From positions 1 through 64,000 of the forward strand of contig JANLYQ010000017.1 in assembly GCA_031365725.1 (NCBI GenBank): a stretch of DNA of 64,000 bases, given 5' to 3'. The notes below the pieces were generated by a model. The model did no database searches. It saw only the letters and a list, made by a program, of their open reading frames with translations, and was not told the DNA's origin. The position numbers and the translations under genes were made by a program. Shown in pieces: positions 17,301 through 24,213 of this stretch (position 1 is the stretch's first letter; each line of letters begins with the position of its first letter). Origin of the DNA: JANLYQ01 sp031365725. Its GTDB lineage: Bacteria; Actinomycetota; Actinomycetes; JACCUZ01.

Positions 17301-17849
17301 CTGGGGCGGCGCCCATGCGTCGCCCCCTCCCGAGCCGCCTGACCCCGAGCCGGGTGATCCGTGGAACCCGCCCGGCGCACCACCCCGTCCCTGGCCGAAC
17401 CGCCACACCGACAGGTCGTCGACCAGCTCGATCTGCAGCGCGAAGCGTTCGTGCGACGCCGCTGCGACCGAGGTACCCGAGGAGACGAGCTCGCCGAGCG
17501 CGCTCTCCCACAACGCACGAGGCGCCGGCGGTACGACCGCCCGACCCGCGATCTGCTGCTCCCGCGCGGCGATCATCGCCGCGGCCACGTGCTTGCAGTC
17601 GAAGGCCACCGGGCAGGTGCAGCTGCCCGACCACCGGCCCCCGGCACTCGCGGCCCGCGACACCACCACGACGTACGGCGTGGCGCGCGTGCCCTGGACC
17701 TGGGCATAGAGCAGCCGCCCCTGCCCGTCGTCGCTCACCTCGAGGACCCGGCCGGAGTGCGCATAGGACAGCCCGGCGACCATGGAGCGCGACCCCACGG
17801 TCGCCTCGATGGTGGCGTTGCTGAGCTCGCGGCTCAGGTCCGACGGCAT
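14379..17849 (-). CDS. SWIM zinc-finger SNF2-family helicase (DEAD/DEAH-type)
   Basis: 1,156 residues. An N-terminal SWIM motif (C77, C79, C85, H87 in GSCTCPVAFDCKHVAA) binds zinc and probably nucleic acid or protein. A roughly 500-residue middle region (bacterial SNF2-associated) leads to a full SNF2 motor: DDMGLGKTIQALAL, LVVAPTSVVGNW, VLDEAQVVKN, GTPLENSLMDLWSLL, LVFSQFTSFLGVV, LKAGGVGLNL and DPWWNPAVEAQAVDRTHRIGQ. Such proteins are ATP-driven DNA translocases; actinobacterial HepA-type members are poorly characterised. The open frame extends upstream to 18023, but ATG 17849 is preferred because the region above has no similarity and overlaps the BLUF promoter region. GGAGG is very close to this ATG (two bases), so the start is not certain. 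Confidence 0.92.
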   Translation of the reverse strand: MPSDLSRELSNATIEATVGSRSMVAGLSYAHSGRVLEVSDDGQGRLLYAQVQGTRATPYVVVVSRAASAGGRWSGSCTCPVAFDCKHVAAAMIAAREQQIAGRAVVPPAPRALWESALGELVSSGTSVAAASHERFALQIELVDDLSVWRFGQGRGGAPGGFHGSPGSGSGGSGGGDAWAPPQRLRLRPVRMGRRGSWVRTGASWSDISRQGGYAGLTSSGPGAARISRQLEVLRSMLATYQARARGYYGYGDVAVHLDDLGASAWSLLGQAVAAGLELVLAGTGAAVALAPEPGRVVLDLTRAPDGSARLVPVVMLGDQPLPRSALSLVGEPAHGLAVRGGDAVAEVAVLLPAYDAGSGLVLVGFSAALDPHVDRLLRSPRGLEIPAGDLARFVRGYLPGVRRVVEVTSSDAFVELPEALVPEVALTVTFGPEHDIDLEWGFAYGGPSSDDGAATVVPFDGEADVLRDHDAERDLLDRLDGATRTLLGRDQTPRRRLTGMDAVAFTRDVLPQLRLVPGEGPAAGSGAGGSGSAAGRPRLRVVGDEPEFRESVEAPVIHLSTTDRAGAADGVADWFDLGVTVTVEGEEVPFDRLFRALADEHSHLVLTSGTYLALDRPELLALRRLIEEARSLQDRPSNSADSLRVNVYQAALWDELVTLGVVEAQSARWSQVVQGLLDVERAAPPPVPVGFDAELRPYQLDGFRWLAFLWEHGLGGVLADDMGLGKTIQALALVCHARERGQLPGPFLVVAPTSVVGNWVAEARRFAPGLKVAGVTETQAKRATPLLEDVAGMDLVVTSYTLFRIDTEAYQGLPWAGLVLDEAQVVKNHQAKTYQCARRLAAPFKLAVTGTPLENSLMDLWSLLSIVAPGLFPNPVRFGELYRKPIERGDAPELLATLRRRVRPLMLRRTKDQVVADLPPKQEQVLDVVLHPRHQKVYQTHLQRERAKVLKLLDDLDGNRFEIFRSLTLLRRLSLAPSLVDPAYAAVPATKVDALLEQLEEVVAEGHRVLVFSQFTSFLGVVRERLDSTGIGHAYLDGSTRRRAVVIDGWKASELPVFLISLKAGGVGLNLTEADYVFILDPWWNPAVEAQAVDRTHRIGQDKPVMVYRLVSVGTIEEKVMELKARKQDLFARVMDGGGLEAAPLSAADIRGLFD

Positions 17850-18021
17850 GGCCTCCAGGCTAGGCCCAGTGGCGGACACGGGAGCGGGCACGCGCCACGG
17901 CCTGGGGACGACCTGACGTTGTCCACAGCCCCCCACAAACCCCCTGTCGCAAAATGAGACCACACCCATTTGCGGCCGATCGCATGATGGTCCGGTCCGT
18001 CTGAGTCGAGGAGAGCAGCCC
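17850..18021. promoter_or_regulatory. Divergent control region of helicase and BLUF genes
   Basis: This 172-base gap separates two divergent genes. It contains TTGTCCACA at 17919-17927, a good match to the actinobacterial DnaA box, and an interrupted dyad CGCAAA (17948-17953) / TTTGCG (17969-17974) with ATG/CAT just inside the arms, a plausible operator. A purine-rich ribosome-binding site (GAGGAGAG) precedes the BLUF ATG. No clean -10/-35 pair stands out. Confidence 0.4.
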
Positions 18022-18480
18022 ATGAGCGAGCCGGCCGCGAGCGATGCTGTCTTCCGGTTGATCTACCGAAGCCGGGACCGGATCCCCGCGGACCAGCGCA
18101 AGGCCGAGCTCGGCAGGCTGTTCAGCGCCGCGCGGTCCAACAACAAGAAGCAGCAGATCACCGGGGCCCTGTTGCTCACCGACTCGTGGTTCGTGCAGAC
18201 CCTCGAGGGCGACGAGGACCTGGTGCGCGCCCTGTTCGCCCGCATCGAGGCCGACCCGCGCCACGACAACGTCGCCGTCCTCGACTCGCGCACCGTGGAG
18301 CACCGGACCTTCGCCCGGTGGGCCATGGCCCGGGTCTCCGACGACGGCGAGCCCGACATCCCGCTGATCGCGCACGTCGACGGCATCTCGCCCGCCTCCA
18401 GCCGGGGCACCACCCCCGAGCAGGACAGCCTGCTCGACGTCATGCGGGACGCCGCGCGCAGCGAGCCCCAGACCGTCTGA
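18022..18480 (+). CDS. BLUF-domain blue-light photoreceptor
   Basis: 152 residues, essentially one BLUF domain plus a short tail. Flavin-binding and photocycle residues align with AppA/PixD/BlrB: Y15 (LIYRS), N41 (NNKKQQITGALLL), Q59 (WFVQTLEGD), and W100/M102 (FARWAMARV) with the expected two-residue spacing. IEADPRHDNVAVL is also typical. FAD bound here would report blue light by rearranging the Tyr-Gln hydrogen bonds. No output domain is attached, so it must act through a partner; the divergent SNF2 helicase and the two GGDEF-EAL proteins in this window are candidates only by proximity. GAGGAGAG is at a good distance from the ATG. Confidence 0.9.
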   Translation: MSEPAASDAVFRLIYRSRDRIPADQRKAELGRLFSAARSNNKKQQITGALLLTDSWFVQTLEGDEDLVRALFARIEADPRHDNVAVLDSRTVEHRTFARWAMARVSDDGEPDIPLIAHVDGISPASSRGTTPEQDSLLDVMRDAARSEPQTV

Positions 18481-18510
18481 CCGGCCGTCTGACCGTTCGC
18501 CTGACCGACC
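18475..18510. repeat. Three imperfect tandem copies of a 12-base unit
   Basis: GTCTGACCGGCC, GTCTGACCGTTC and GCCTGACCGACC follow head to tail, starting in the last BLUF codons and running into the 80-base gap before the DUF2071 gene. Confidence 0.75.
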
Positions 18511-18560
18511 GGCTACCTACCGTCCGGCTGCTCGGCCGGCGCCCCGCGCACACTGGGCGG

Positions 18561-19331
18561 GTGAAACCGACACCGCCTCAGCAGATCTGGGCCGAACCCA
18601 CACCGGTCTCGTCCCGCGCCGCCGCGCTCGGTCGGACGCAGATCATGCACCAGCGCTGGCTGGACATCGCCTTCCTGCACTGGCGGGTCGACGCCGATCT
18701 GGTCGCGCCGCTGCTGCCTGCCGGCACCCGTCCCGACGTGATCGACGGCTCGAGCTGGGTGGGGCTCATCCCGTTCCGCATGGTCGGCGCCGGGGTCGGG
18801 CGCGGGCCGTCGGTCCCGTGGCTGGGGACCTTCGCCGAGATCAACGTCCGGCTGTACGCCGTGGATGCGAGCGGTCGGCGCGGCGTGGTGTTCCGGTCGC
18901 TGGAGGCGTCCCGGCTGGCCGTGGTGCTGGCGGCTCGGGCGACCTTCGGGGTGCCGTACTGCTGGGCGCGGATGTCGGTGGCGGAGTCGGGTGACGGCAC
19001 CGTCACCTACGCGACCCGCCGCCGCTGGCCAGGACCGCGTGGGGCTTCGGCGCGGATCGTCGTACGGCCGGCGGGTGGCGCTCCGGTCGACGACCCGGTC
19101 GCGCACTTCCTCACCGCGCGCTGGGGACTGCACACGCGGTGGGCCGGGCGGACGTTGTTCGTGCCCAACGAGCATCCGCCGTGGCCGCTGCAGCCCGCCC
19201 GGCTCGAGTCACTGTCCGACGAGCTGGTCGCGGCGGCCGGGCTGCCCGGTGTGGTCGACCGGCCACCGGACTCGGTTCTGTTCTCGACCGGCGTGCGCAC
19301 AGTGTTCGGGCTGCCGGTGCGGGCTGGCTGA
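18561..19331 (+). CDS. DUF2071 (YqjF-like) protein
   Basis: 256 residues. Family features include QRWLDIAFLHWRVDADLVAPLLPAGTRPDVIDGSSWVGLIPFRM, FAEINVRLYAVDASGRRGVVFRSLEASR, PYCWARM, and AHFLTARWGLHTRWAGRTLFVPNEHPPWPLQPARL. The fold is acetoacetate-decarboxylase-like, but no activity has been assigned to the family with certainty. GTG 18561 follows CTGGGCGG; ATG 18645 (MHQRWLD) is an alternative that starts right at the conserved part. The open frame upstream of 18561 overlaps BLUF and is not family-like. Confidence 0.85.
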   Translation: MKPTPPQQIWAEPTPVSSRAAALGRTQIMHQRWLDIAFLHWRVDADLVAPLLPAGTRPDVIDGSSWVGLIPFRMVGAGVGRGPSVPWLGTFAEINVRLYAVDASGRRGVVFRSLEASRLAVVLAARATFGVPYCWARMSVAESGDGTVTYATRRRWPGPRGASARIVVRPAGGAPVDDPVAHFLTARWGLHTRWAGRTLFVPNEHPPWPLQPARLESLSDELVAAAGLPGVVDRPPDSVLFSTGVRTVFGLPVRAG

Positions 19332-19360
19332 CCGCCTGCGGGCTCGGGCGTCCGACCTGC

Positions 19361-19798
19361 CTACGCGACGGGCGTCAACACCAGGACCGGGATCTCGCGG
19401 GTCGTCTTCTCCTGGTAGTCGGCATAGTCCGGGTAGGCCGCCACCGAGCGATCCCACCAGAGCGCCTTCTCCTCCCCGGCCACCTCGCGGGCCGTGAAGT
19501 CGCCCCTGGCGGTGCCGTCCTGCAGCTCGACGAGCGGGTGCGCCACGACGTTGTGGTACCAGACCGGGTGCCGCGGCGCCCCGCCGAGCGAGGCGACGAT
19601 CGCGTACTCGCCGTCGTGCTCGACCCGCATCAACGGGTTCTTGCGCAGCTTGCCGGTCTTGGCGCCCACCGTGGTGAGCAGCACCACGGGCATCCCGCGC
19701 ATGGTGGTGCCCTCGGTGCCGCCGGAACCCTCGATCAGCTCGGCCTGCTCGCGGGCCCAGTCGGACGTGCTCGGTTCGTACTCACCAGTCAGAGGCAT
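19361..19798 (-). CDS. Deazaflavin (F420)-dependent nitroreductase family protein, Ddn-like
   Basis: 145 residues, the usual length of the Ddn/FDOR-A family. Characteristic segments are MPVVLLTTVGAKTGKLRKNPLMRVEHDGEYAIVASLGGAPRHPVWYHNVVAHPLVELQDG and FTAREVAGEEKALWWDRSVAAYPDYADYQEKTTREIPVLVLTP. The K-TGK-R-NPL stretch and the PVWYHN region bind F420 in Mycobacterium tuberculosis Ddn. The family reduces quinones, dyes or nitroimidazoles using reduced F420. It implies the host makes F420, which many Micrococcales-related actinobacteria do. It stands alone, convergent with the DUF2071 gene. Confidence 0.9.
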   Translation of the reverse strand: MPLTGEYEPSTSDWAREQAELIEGSGGTEGTTMRGMPVVLLTTVGAKTGKLRKNPLMRVEHDGEYAIVASLGGAPRHPVWYHNVVAHPLVELQDGTARGDFTAREVAGEEKALWWDRSVAAYPDYADYQEKTTREIPVLVLTPVA

Positions 19799-19868
19799 GT
19801 CATCAGTGTGCCCCCGGGGTGGCCGACGTACTCGCCGCTGCTAGCCCGGTCGCCCCCGTCCGGGTCGG

Positions 19869-20843
19869 TCACGTGCCGGTGCCCTCGCCCGGCCCGTCGC
19901 CGTCCGGACCGGTCCCGGTGACAGGGACGTCGTCGGCGAGGATGCGGTACAGCGATCGCCGCGATGACTCGAGCACCGTGCGCGCCGCCTCGATCTGGAC
20001 CGCGTCGCCGCCCCGGGCCACCTCGCGGGCTGCCCCGCCCAGATTGCGCATCGCGTCGAACAGCACTGCTGCCAGGTCACCGGCGCCGGTGGGGTTCCAC
20101 GGCTCCTTCAGCTCGTCGGCGTGCTCAGCCACGTGGGTGCGGCCCGCCTCGGTGAGCGCGAAGACCCGACGACCGTAGGACTCCTCGGCCGCGACCAGGC
20201 CCTCCTCCTCGAGCTGGGCGAGCACCGGGTAGACCGACCCCGGCGAGGGCCGCCACAGGCCGCCGCTGCGCTCGGCCAGCAGACCGATCACCGCGTAACC
20301 GTGCAACGGCTGCTCGGCGAGGAGAGCCAGGACCGCAGCGCGTACGTCGCCGCGCGAGGCACGACCACGGCCTCGGCCGGGTCCGGGGCCGAAGCCACCG
20401 AACCTGCCAAAGCCGGGTCCGCCGCGGTGCCCTCGCCGGCCTCCTGGACCGAAGCCGCGCCGACCGGGGCTGTCAGAGCCAAAGCCCTCGGGGCCGCCGG
20501 AGGCCTCAGGGCCAGTGCCCCTCGACACGACGCCCTCTGGGCCGGTGCCTCTCGACCCGAAGGCCTCTGGGCCAGTGCCGCCGCGGCGACCACCTCGGCC
20601 GCCGCCGCGTCGACCCGGTGTGGTGCCGTCGGCGGGCGGGGTGTCGTCGGACGCCTGCGCCCAGAGTCGTCGGCGCAGGCCGCGCAGACGCTCGGGGTGC
20701 GGGTGCGGGTGCGGGTGCGGGTGCGGGTGCGGATGCGGGTGTCCGCTGTGCTGGGGGCGACGGCCGCGGCCGTCGCCGTCGTAGGTGATCGCCGGGCGGC
20801 CGGATGGCCCACCCGCGGGGAGGGGGACAGGAATGGTGTTCAT
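19869..20843 (-). CDS. PadR-family transcriptional regulator with His-Pro and Gly/Arg-rich N-terminus
   Basis: 324 residues, about twice the size of a typical PadR. Residues 35-50 are eight consecutive His-Pro units; residues 70-155 are Gly/Arg/Pro-rich with a repeated GTGPE motif (three copies). The PadR winged helix begins near 160 (GDVRAAVLALLAEQPLHGYAVIGLLAERSGGLWRPSPGSVYPVLAQLEEEGLV) and a helical dimerisation region closes the protein. ATG 20843 has a strong ribosome-binding site (AAGGAGAT, eight bases upstream). Similar actinobacterial PadR proteins carry GR-rich N-termini and are autoregulated. The His-Pro tract could bind Ni, Zn or Cu; that is inference. A palindrome upstream is the likely operator. 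Confidence 0.87.
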   Translation of the reverse strand: MNTIPVPLPAGGPSGRPAITYDGDGRGRRPQHSGHPHPHPHPHPHPHPHPERLRGLRRRLWAQASDDTPPADGTTPGRRGGGRGGRRGGTGPEAFGSRGTGPEGVVSRGTGPEASGGPEGFGSDSPGRRGFGPGGRRGHRGGPGFGRFGGFGPGPGRGRGRASRGDVRAAVLALLAEQPLHGYAVIGLLAERSGGLWRPSPGSVYPVLAQLEEEGLVAAEESYGRRVFALTEAGRTHVAEHADELKEPWNPTGAGDLAAVLFDAMRNLGGAAREVARGGDAVQIEAARTVLESSRRSLYRILADDVPVTGTGPDGDGPGEGTGT

Positions 20844-20864
20844 GGTGATGATCTCCTTGGTATG

Positions 20865-20912
20865 TCGCCGACCAGATGTCAACGATATATCGCTGAACTA
20901 TCGACGACAAGG
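20865..20912 (-). promoter_or_regulatory. Putative promoter and operator of the PadR gene
   Basis: On the minus strand, TTGTCG, a 17-base spacer and TATCGT form a plausible promoter, and the perfect palindrome CGATATATCG (20883-20892) overlaps the -10. ATAT-centred palindromes over their own promoter are common for autorepressing PadR proteins. A second half-like CGATAG lies next to it, and TTGACA follows downstream. The rest of the 310-base gap up to bldC (about 20915-21095) shows nothing I can name. Confidence 0.5.
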
Positions 20913-21095
20913 GTTTGTTCCCCACGAGGTCCCGCCGACCGTCGAGCTGGCCCCGGTCGGCCATGGCGTGGGCCAAAGCCGACGCCGGCCGTCCGAGCAG
21001 ATATCCCGGAACGAGGTCGCTGCCCGGCGGTCGGCCGGGCTGGCGGTTCCCGGCCCCCGAGTCACGGCGGACCGATCCGACACCCCCCGGACGCA

Positions 21096-21130
21096 CCGCA
21101 CCCCCGTGGCCAGTGGCCACGGGGGTGCGG
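21096..21130 (-). terminator. Strong hairpin downstream of bldC
   Basis: CCGCACCCCCGTGGCCA and its exact complement are separated by one base, a 17-base near-perfect palindrome. It starts 23 bases past the bldC stop on the minus strand. There is no U-tract, as is usual in high-GC actinobacteria. It is the strongest hairpin I noticed in the window. Confidence 0.8.
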
Positions 21131-21153
21131 GAGAACGCGGTGGAGGTGGAGCT

Positions 21154-21360
21154 CTAGGCCTCGCTGCGCTGGGCCGGGATGCCGGTCAGGAGCGCGCGGA
21201 CCTCGGACTCGCGATAGCGGCGGTGGCCGCCCAGCGTGCGGATCGAGGTCAACTTGCCCGCCTTGGCCCACCGGGTCACGGTCTTGGGGTCCACCCGGAA
21301 CATGGTGGCAACTTCGGCGGGGGTGAGCAGAGGCTCGGAGTCGGTGACTCTGGTGGTCAT
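21154..21360 (-). CDS. bldC: BldC, MerR-like developmental transcription factor
   Basis: 68 residues, the length of Streptomyces BldC. The body (LLTPAEVATMFRVDPKTVTRWAKAGKLTSIRTLGGHRRYRE...EVRALL) is almost identical to my recollection of the streptomycete protein. BldC is a free-standing winged helix-turn-helix related to MerR but without the dimerisation helix; in Streptomyces it binds head-to-tail on direct repeats and delays sporulation. Close orthologues occur in non-sporulating actinobacteria, where the role is unclear. Gene order with the uncharacterised gene, valine dehydrogenase, DUF3073 and purM/purF matches streptomycetes, which supports orthology. A strong hairpin follows the gene. 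Confidence 0.97.
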   Translation of the reverse strand: MTTRVTDSEPLLTPAEVATMFRVDPKTVTRWAKAGKLTSIRTLGGHRRYRESEVRALLTGIPAQRSEA

Positions 21361-21526
21361 CGGAGCGGCCTTTCGGTCGGCCTGCAGGGGTAAGACCGAA
21401 AAATTTCGGGTCTCTCCATCAATAGTGCACGATGAGAGGGATGTCCGAAATGGTCAAGAGGGGCCATCTTGAAAATGAGCCCAGTGGACTAGGACTGAGG
21501 TCCTCGCTCGCAGCCGTCTGTGGTCG
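21361..21526 (-). promoter_or_regulatory. bldC upstream region
   Basis: This 166-base gap is the most AT-rich non-coding stretch nearby. It holds a bulged dyad GACCGAAA/TTTCGGGTC at 21393-21411, close to the bldC start, and a possible -10 TATTGA on the minus strand, 17 bases downstream of a weak -35 (CGGACA). Which transcript start is used cannot be told from sequence. Confidence 0.35.
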
Positions 21527-22423
21527 CTAGTTGGCATGCTCGAACATGGCGACCGCCTGCCAGCGCTCGACGACCTCCCGGTAGGTGAGCACGGCGCCCT
21601 CCTCGTCGTCTGAGGCGAGCGCCGCGAGTGACGCGGCGACGTCAGCCACCGAGGTGTCCTCGGCGACCCCGTCAGGTCCGAGCAGGCGGGCGATGCCGGC
21701 GTAGTCGAGCTCGACCCACGACCGGGCGTGGAACTCCTCGAGCCAGCGGCCCAGCTGCTCGAGATCGTCGGTGACGTCGGGCTCGTCGTCGGCAAAGGCG
21801 GTCCGCAGGGTCCGCAGGGCACGCGCGACCCGGCGACGGGCCGAGGACATCCGCACCCGGTGCACCACCGTCGGCGCGTGCTGGTGCTCGCCCTCGGCAT
21901 GCGGGTCGCCCTGCTCACCCTCGGGCTGCTCCTCGCCTACCAGCCGGTCGCCGGGCACGAACGGGACGAACCACGTCACCGGCACCGTCCAGGTGGCGGT
22001 CAGGATGCGCAACGGGGTCGGCGCCTGCTGGCCGCCCCACTGCGCGTGGTCGGCGTCGGCGCGGGCCAACGAGGCCGGCGGCACGAAGGCGTGCAGCACC
22101 GAGTCCGGCAGCCCGTCGCGGAAGGCGCCCAAGGCGACCCAGGAACGCAGCCGGGTCTGCACCGGGCAGACGTGCACCAGACCGTCGACCGCCATGACGA
22201 ACGCGTCGCTGGCCTCGTCGGCGGGCACTGGCCGCGGTGGCACGCTGATCAGTGCGGCCAGGGCGTTGCGGTGCTCGGCGACCAGTCGCGCGCCGCGGGG
22301 CAACGCCCGGGCTGCCGTGCTCGCGTAGTCGGCCCAGTCGGCGCGCTCGGCAGCCGGGAAGGCGGCGAGCGGCTCATAGACCCGCAGGTACGCGGCGTAC
22401 GGGTGGGGCAGCGGGCGCGGCAC
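21527..22423 (-). CDS. Conserved actinobacterial protein of unknown function
   Basis: 298 residues, no signal peptide or membrane segment. It begins MPRPLPHPYAAYLRVYEPLAAFP, has a central acidic, His-rich linker (EEQPEGEQGDPHAEGEHQH), and ends in an acidic helical region. I recognise no catalytic motif. Proteins of this kind sit next to bldC in streptomycetes, so it is a conserved neighbour rather than a chance open frame. The start is GTG 22423, 31 bases from the divergent dehydrogenase start. Confidence 0.8.
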   Translation of the reverse strand: MPRPLPHPYAAYLRVYEPLAAFPAAERADWADYASTAARALPRGARLVAEHRNALAALISVPPRPVPADEASDAFVMAVDGLVHVCPVQTRLRSWVALGAFRDGLPDSVLHAFVPPASLARADADHAQWGGQQAPTPLRILTATWTVPVTWFVPFVPGDRLVGEEQPEGEQGDPHAEGEHQHAPTVVHRVRMSSARRRVARALRTLRTAFADDEPDVTDDLEQLGRWLEEFHARSWVELDYAGIARLLGPDGVAEDTSVADVAASLAALASDDEEGAVLTYREVVERWQAVAMFEHAN

Positions 22424-22454
22424 CTGGGCAGCCTACGGATCGTAAGGTGCTCGT

Positions 22455-23543
22455 GTGCCGAACCCCGCCGACACCTCACCCGAACCGCATCCGCTCGCCA
22501 GGCCGACCGGCCACGAACAGGTCGCCTACGGCACCGACGAGGCGACAGGGCTGCGCGCGATCGTGGCGATCTACTCCACCGCCTTGGGCCCTGCCCTCGG
22601 CGGCACCCGGTTCCATCCCTACGTCGACGAGGCCGCGGCGCTTGCCGACGTGCTCGACCTGTCCCGCGCCATGGCGTACAAGAACGCGCTCGCCGGACTC
22701 GACCACGGCGGCGGCAAGGCCGTGATCATCGCGGACCCGGCCACGGACAAGACCGAGGCGCTGCTGCTGGCCTACGGCCGGTTCATCGACAGCCTCGGCG
22801 GGCGCTACGTCACGGCCTGCGACGTCGGCACCTAGGTCGCCGACATGGACGTGGTGGCCCGCGAGACCCGCTGGGCCACCGGTCGGTCCCCCGAGCACGG
22901 TGGGGCCGGCGACTCCTCGGTGCTCACCGCGTACGGCGTGTTCCAAGGGATGCGCGCCGGTGCGGAGCACCTCTGGGGTCGTCCGACGCTGGCCGGGCGC
23001 ACCGTAGGGATCTCCGGCGTCGGCAAGGTCGGTCGGCACCTGGTCACGCACCTGGTCGAGGACGGCGCGACCGTGGTGGTGACCGACGTGTCAGAAGGCG
23101 CCGTCGATGCTGTGCGCCGCGCGCAGCCGGGCGTCCACGTGGTCGACGACACTGCGGCGCTGGTGTCCGCCGACCTCGACGTCTTCTCGCCGTGCGCGCT
23201 GGGGCACGCGCTGACCGACGAGGTCGTCGCCACCCTGACGGCTCGGCTGGTGTGCGGCGGGGCCAACAACCAGCTGGCGCACCCCGGGGTGGACGCGGCG
23301 CTGGCCCAGCGCGGCATCCTCTACACGCCGGACTACTGCGTCAACGCGGGCGGGGTGATCCAGGTGGCCGACGAGCTACGCGGCTTTTCCTTCGCCCGCG
23401 CCGAGGCGGCGACGGCACGGATCTTCCACACGACGGCGCGGGTCCTTGCGACCGCCGCGACCGACGGCGTGACCACGGCGACGGCCGCGGACCGCCTCGC
23501 GGAGACCCGGATGGCGCTCGCGGGTCGAGACGCCGAGGACTAG
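22455..23543 (+). pseudogene. vdh: Valine/leucine (Glu/Leu/Phe/Val) dehydrogenase interrupted by an in-frame amber codon
   Basis: The frame encodes an NAD-dependent amino-acid dehydrogenase, which oxidatively deaminates branched-chain amino acids. N-terminal half: LGPALGGTRFHPY, AMAYKNALAGLDHGGGKAVI (substrate-binding and catalytic lysines) and RYVTACDVGT. Then TAG at 22833-22835, after which the same frame continues VADMDVVARETRW, the Rossmann motif GISGVGKVGRHL, and CGGANNQLAHP to 23543. Related enzymes have a tyrosine or similar residue at the stop position (CDVGT-x-VADMD), and one base change (TAC to TAG) explains it. Everything else looks intact and unmutated, so this is a very recent loss, a sequence error, or a suppressed stop. 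An internal ATG at 22845 could restart only a fragment without the catalytic lysines. Confidence 0.88.
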
Positions 23544-23660
23544 GTGGCCGGTCGGGATGCCGGAAGGGCCTGACGGCATGTACGGTTGTGTCACGGAAAC
23601 ACACCGAGCCCGGGGCCGCCACGCGCTGGCCGCCCCGTTCACGTACGAGGGGGTCGAGCC
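23544..23660 (+). promoter_or_regulatory. Intergenic region before the DUF3073 gene
   Basis: The 117-base gap holds a small dyad GTGT-cacggaa-ACAC near 23588-23602 and a purine-rich ribosome-binding site (GAGGGGG) before the ATG at 23661. No clear terminator follows the dehydrogenase. Confidence 0.3.
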
Positions 23661-23840
23661 ATGGGGCGCGGCCGAGCGAAGGCGAAGCAGACCAAGGTCG
23701 CTCGCGAGTTGAAGTACAGCTCGCAGGGAACCGACTTCCAGGCCCTGCAACGTGAGCTCGCTTCTGGATCCGTCGACCGGTCAGAGATGACCGAGGCGGA
23801 GACCGACGAGTACGACCAATGGGCTGCCGGCGAGCGCTGA
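23661..23840 (+). CDS. DUF3073 small protein
   Basis: 59 residues: MGRGRAKAKQTKVARELKYSS begins a highly basic N-terminal half, followed by an acidic C-terminal half (EMTEAETDEYDQWAAGE). This charge split and the GRGRAKAKQTKVARELKY start are diagnostic of actinobacterial DUF3073. The function is unknown; the basic half suggests contact with nucleic acid. ATG 23661 has GAGGGGG upstream; the longer open frame from 23586 adds nothing conserved. It belongs to the purF-purM-DUF3073-dehydrogenase-bldC neighbourhood. Confidence 0.93.
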   Translation: MGRGRAKAKQTKVARELKYSSQGTDFQALQRELASGSVDRSEMTEAETDEYDQWAAGER

Positions 23841-23860
23841 CGCCCGCCGATCCCTTCGCC

Positions 23861-23993
23861 GCACCTGCTGCGCCGGCAGTACCTGCAGCACCTGCTGCAC
23901 CTCCTGCGCCTGCAACACCTCCTGCGCCTGCTGCGCCTGCAACACCTCCTGCGCCTGCAGCACCTCCTGCGCCTGCAGCACCTGCTGCCGTCG
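23861..23993. repeat. Low-complexity CTG/CAC-rich tract
   Basis: Degenerate units built from CCTGC, CACCT and CCTGCGCC repeat with 3-, 9- and 15-base sub-periods between the DUF3073 stop and the first 47-base palindrome. An open frame through it encodes only Ala/Pro repeats on one strand and Ala/Gly on the other, so I treat it as simple-sequence DNA, not a gene. Confidence 0.8.
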
Positions 23994-24033
23994 AGCGCGG
24001 CCGGGCACGCAGGGCGTGCACTCGGGTGGTCCA

Positions 24034-24080
24034 CTCCGGAGACGATTCGGCACGTGCTAGCGGCCGATCCGGCTCCGGAG
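24034..24080 (+). repeat. 47-base palindromic repeat, copy A
   Basis: It begins and ends with CTCCGGAG (24034-24041 and 24073-24080) and contains GATTCGGCACGT near the left end. The length is exactly 47 bases, as in copies B, C and D. Imperfect complementarity continues inside the terminal octamers. Confidence 0.85.
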
Positions 24081-24127
24081 GGTGAACGACAGCCACTCGT
24101 CGACTCGCGTTCTCCCTGCCCGCCGAC

Positions 24128-24174
24128 CTCCGGAGAGGATTCGGCACGTACCAGCGTCCGATCCCTCTCCGGAG
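24128..24174 (+). repeat. 47-base palindromic repeat, copy B
   Basis: CTCCGGAGAGGATTCGGCAC starts the element at 24128 and CTCTCCGGAG closes it at 24174. The arms CTCCGGAGAGG and CCTCTCCGGAG pair over 11 bases. It is about 80% identical to copy A, in the same orientation, 47 bases after it. Confidence 0.9.
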
Positions 24175-24213
24175 CAGCAACCTCCGCACGCCCAGGCCCG
24201 CTCTGCGCAGATG

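Noticed and set aside
22833..22835. Amber codon read as pyrrolysine or another recoding
   Set aside because: No pyrrolysine genes are visible and the position is not a catalytic one. A single-base change explains it.
23819..24085. Plus-strand open frame of 88 codons through the CTG/CAC tract
   Set aside because: It overlaps the end of DUF3073, encodes only Ala/Pro repeats, and has no ribosome-binding site. It is simple-sequence DNA.
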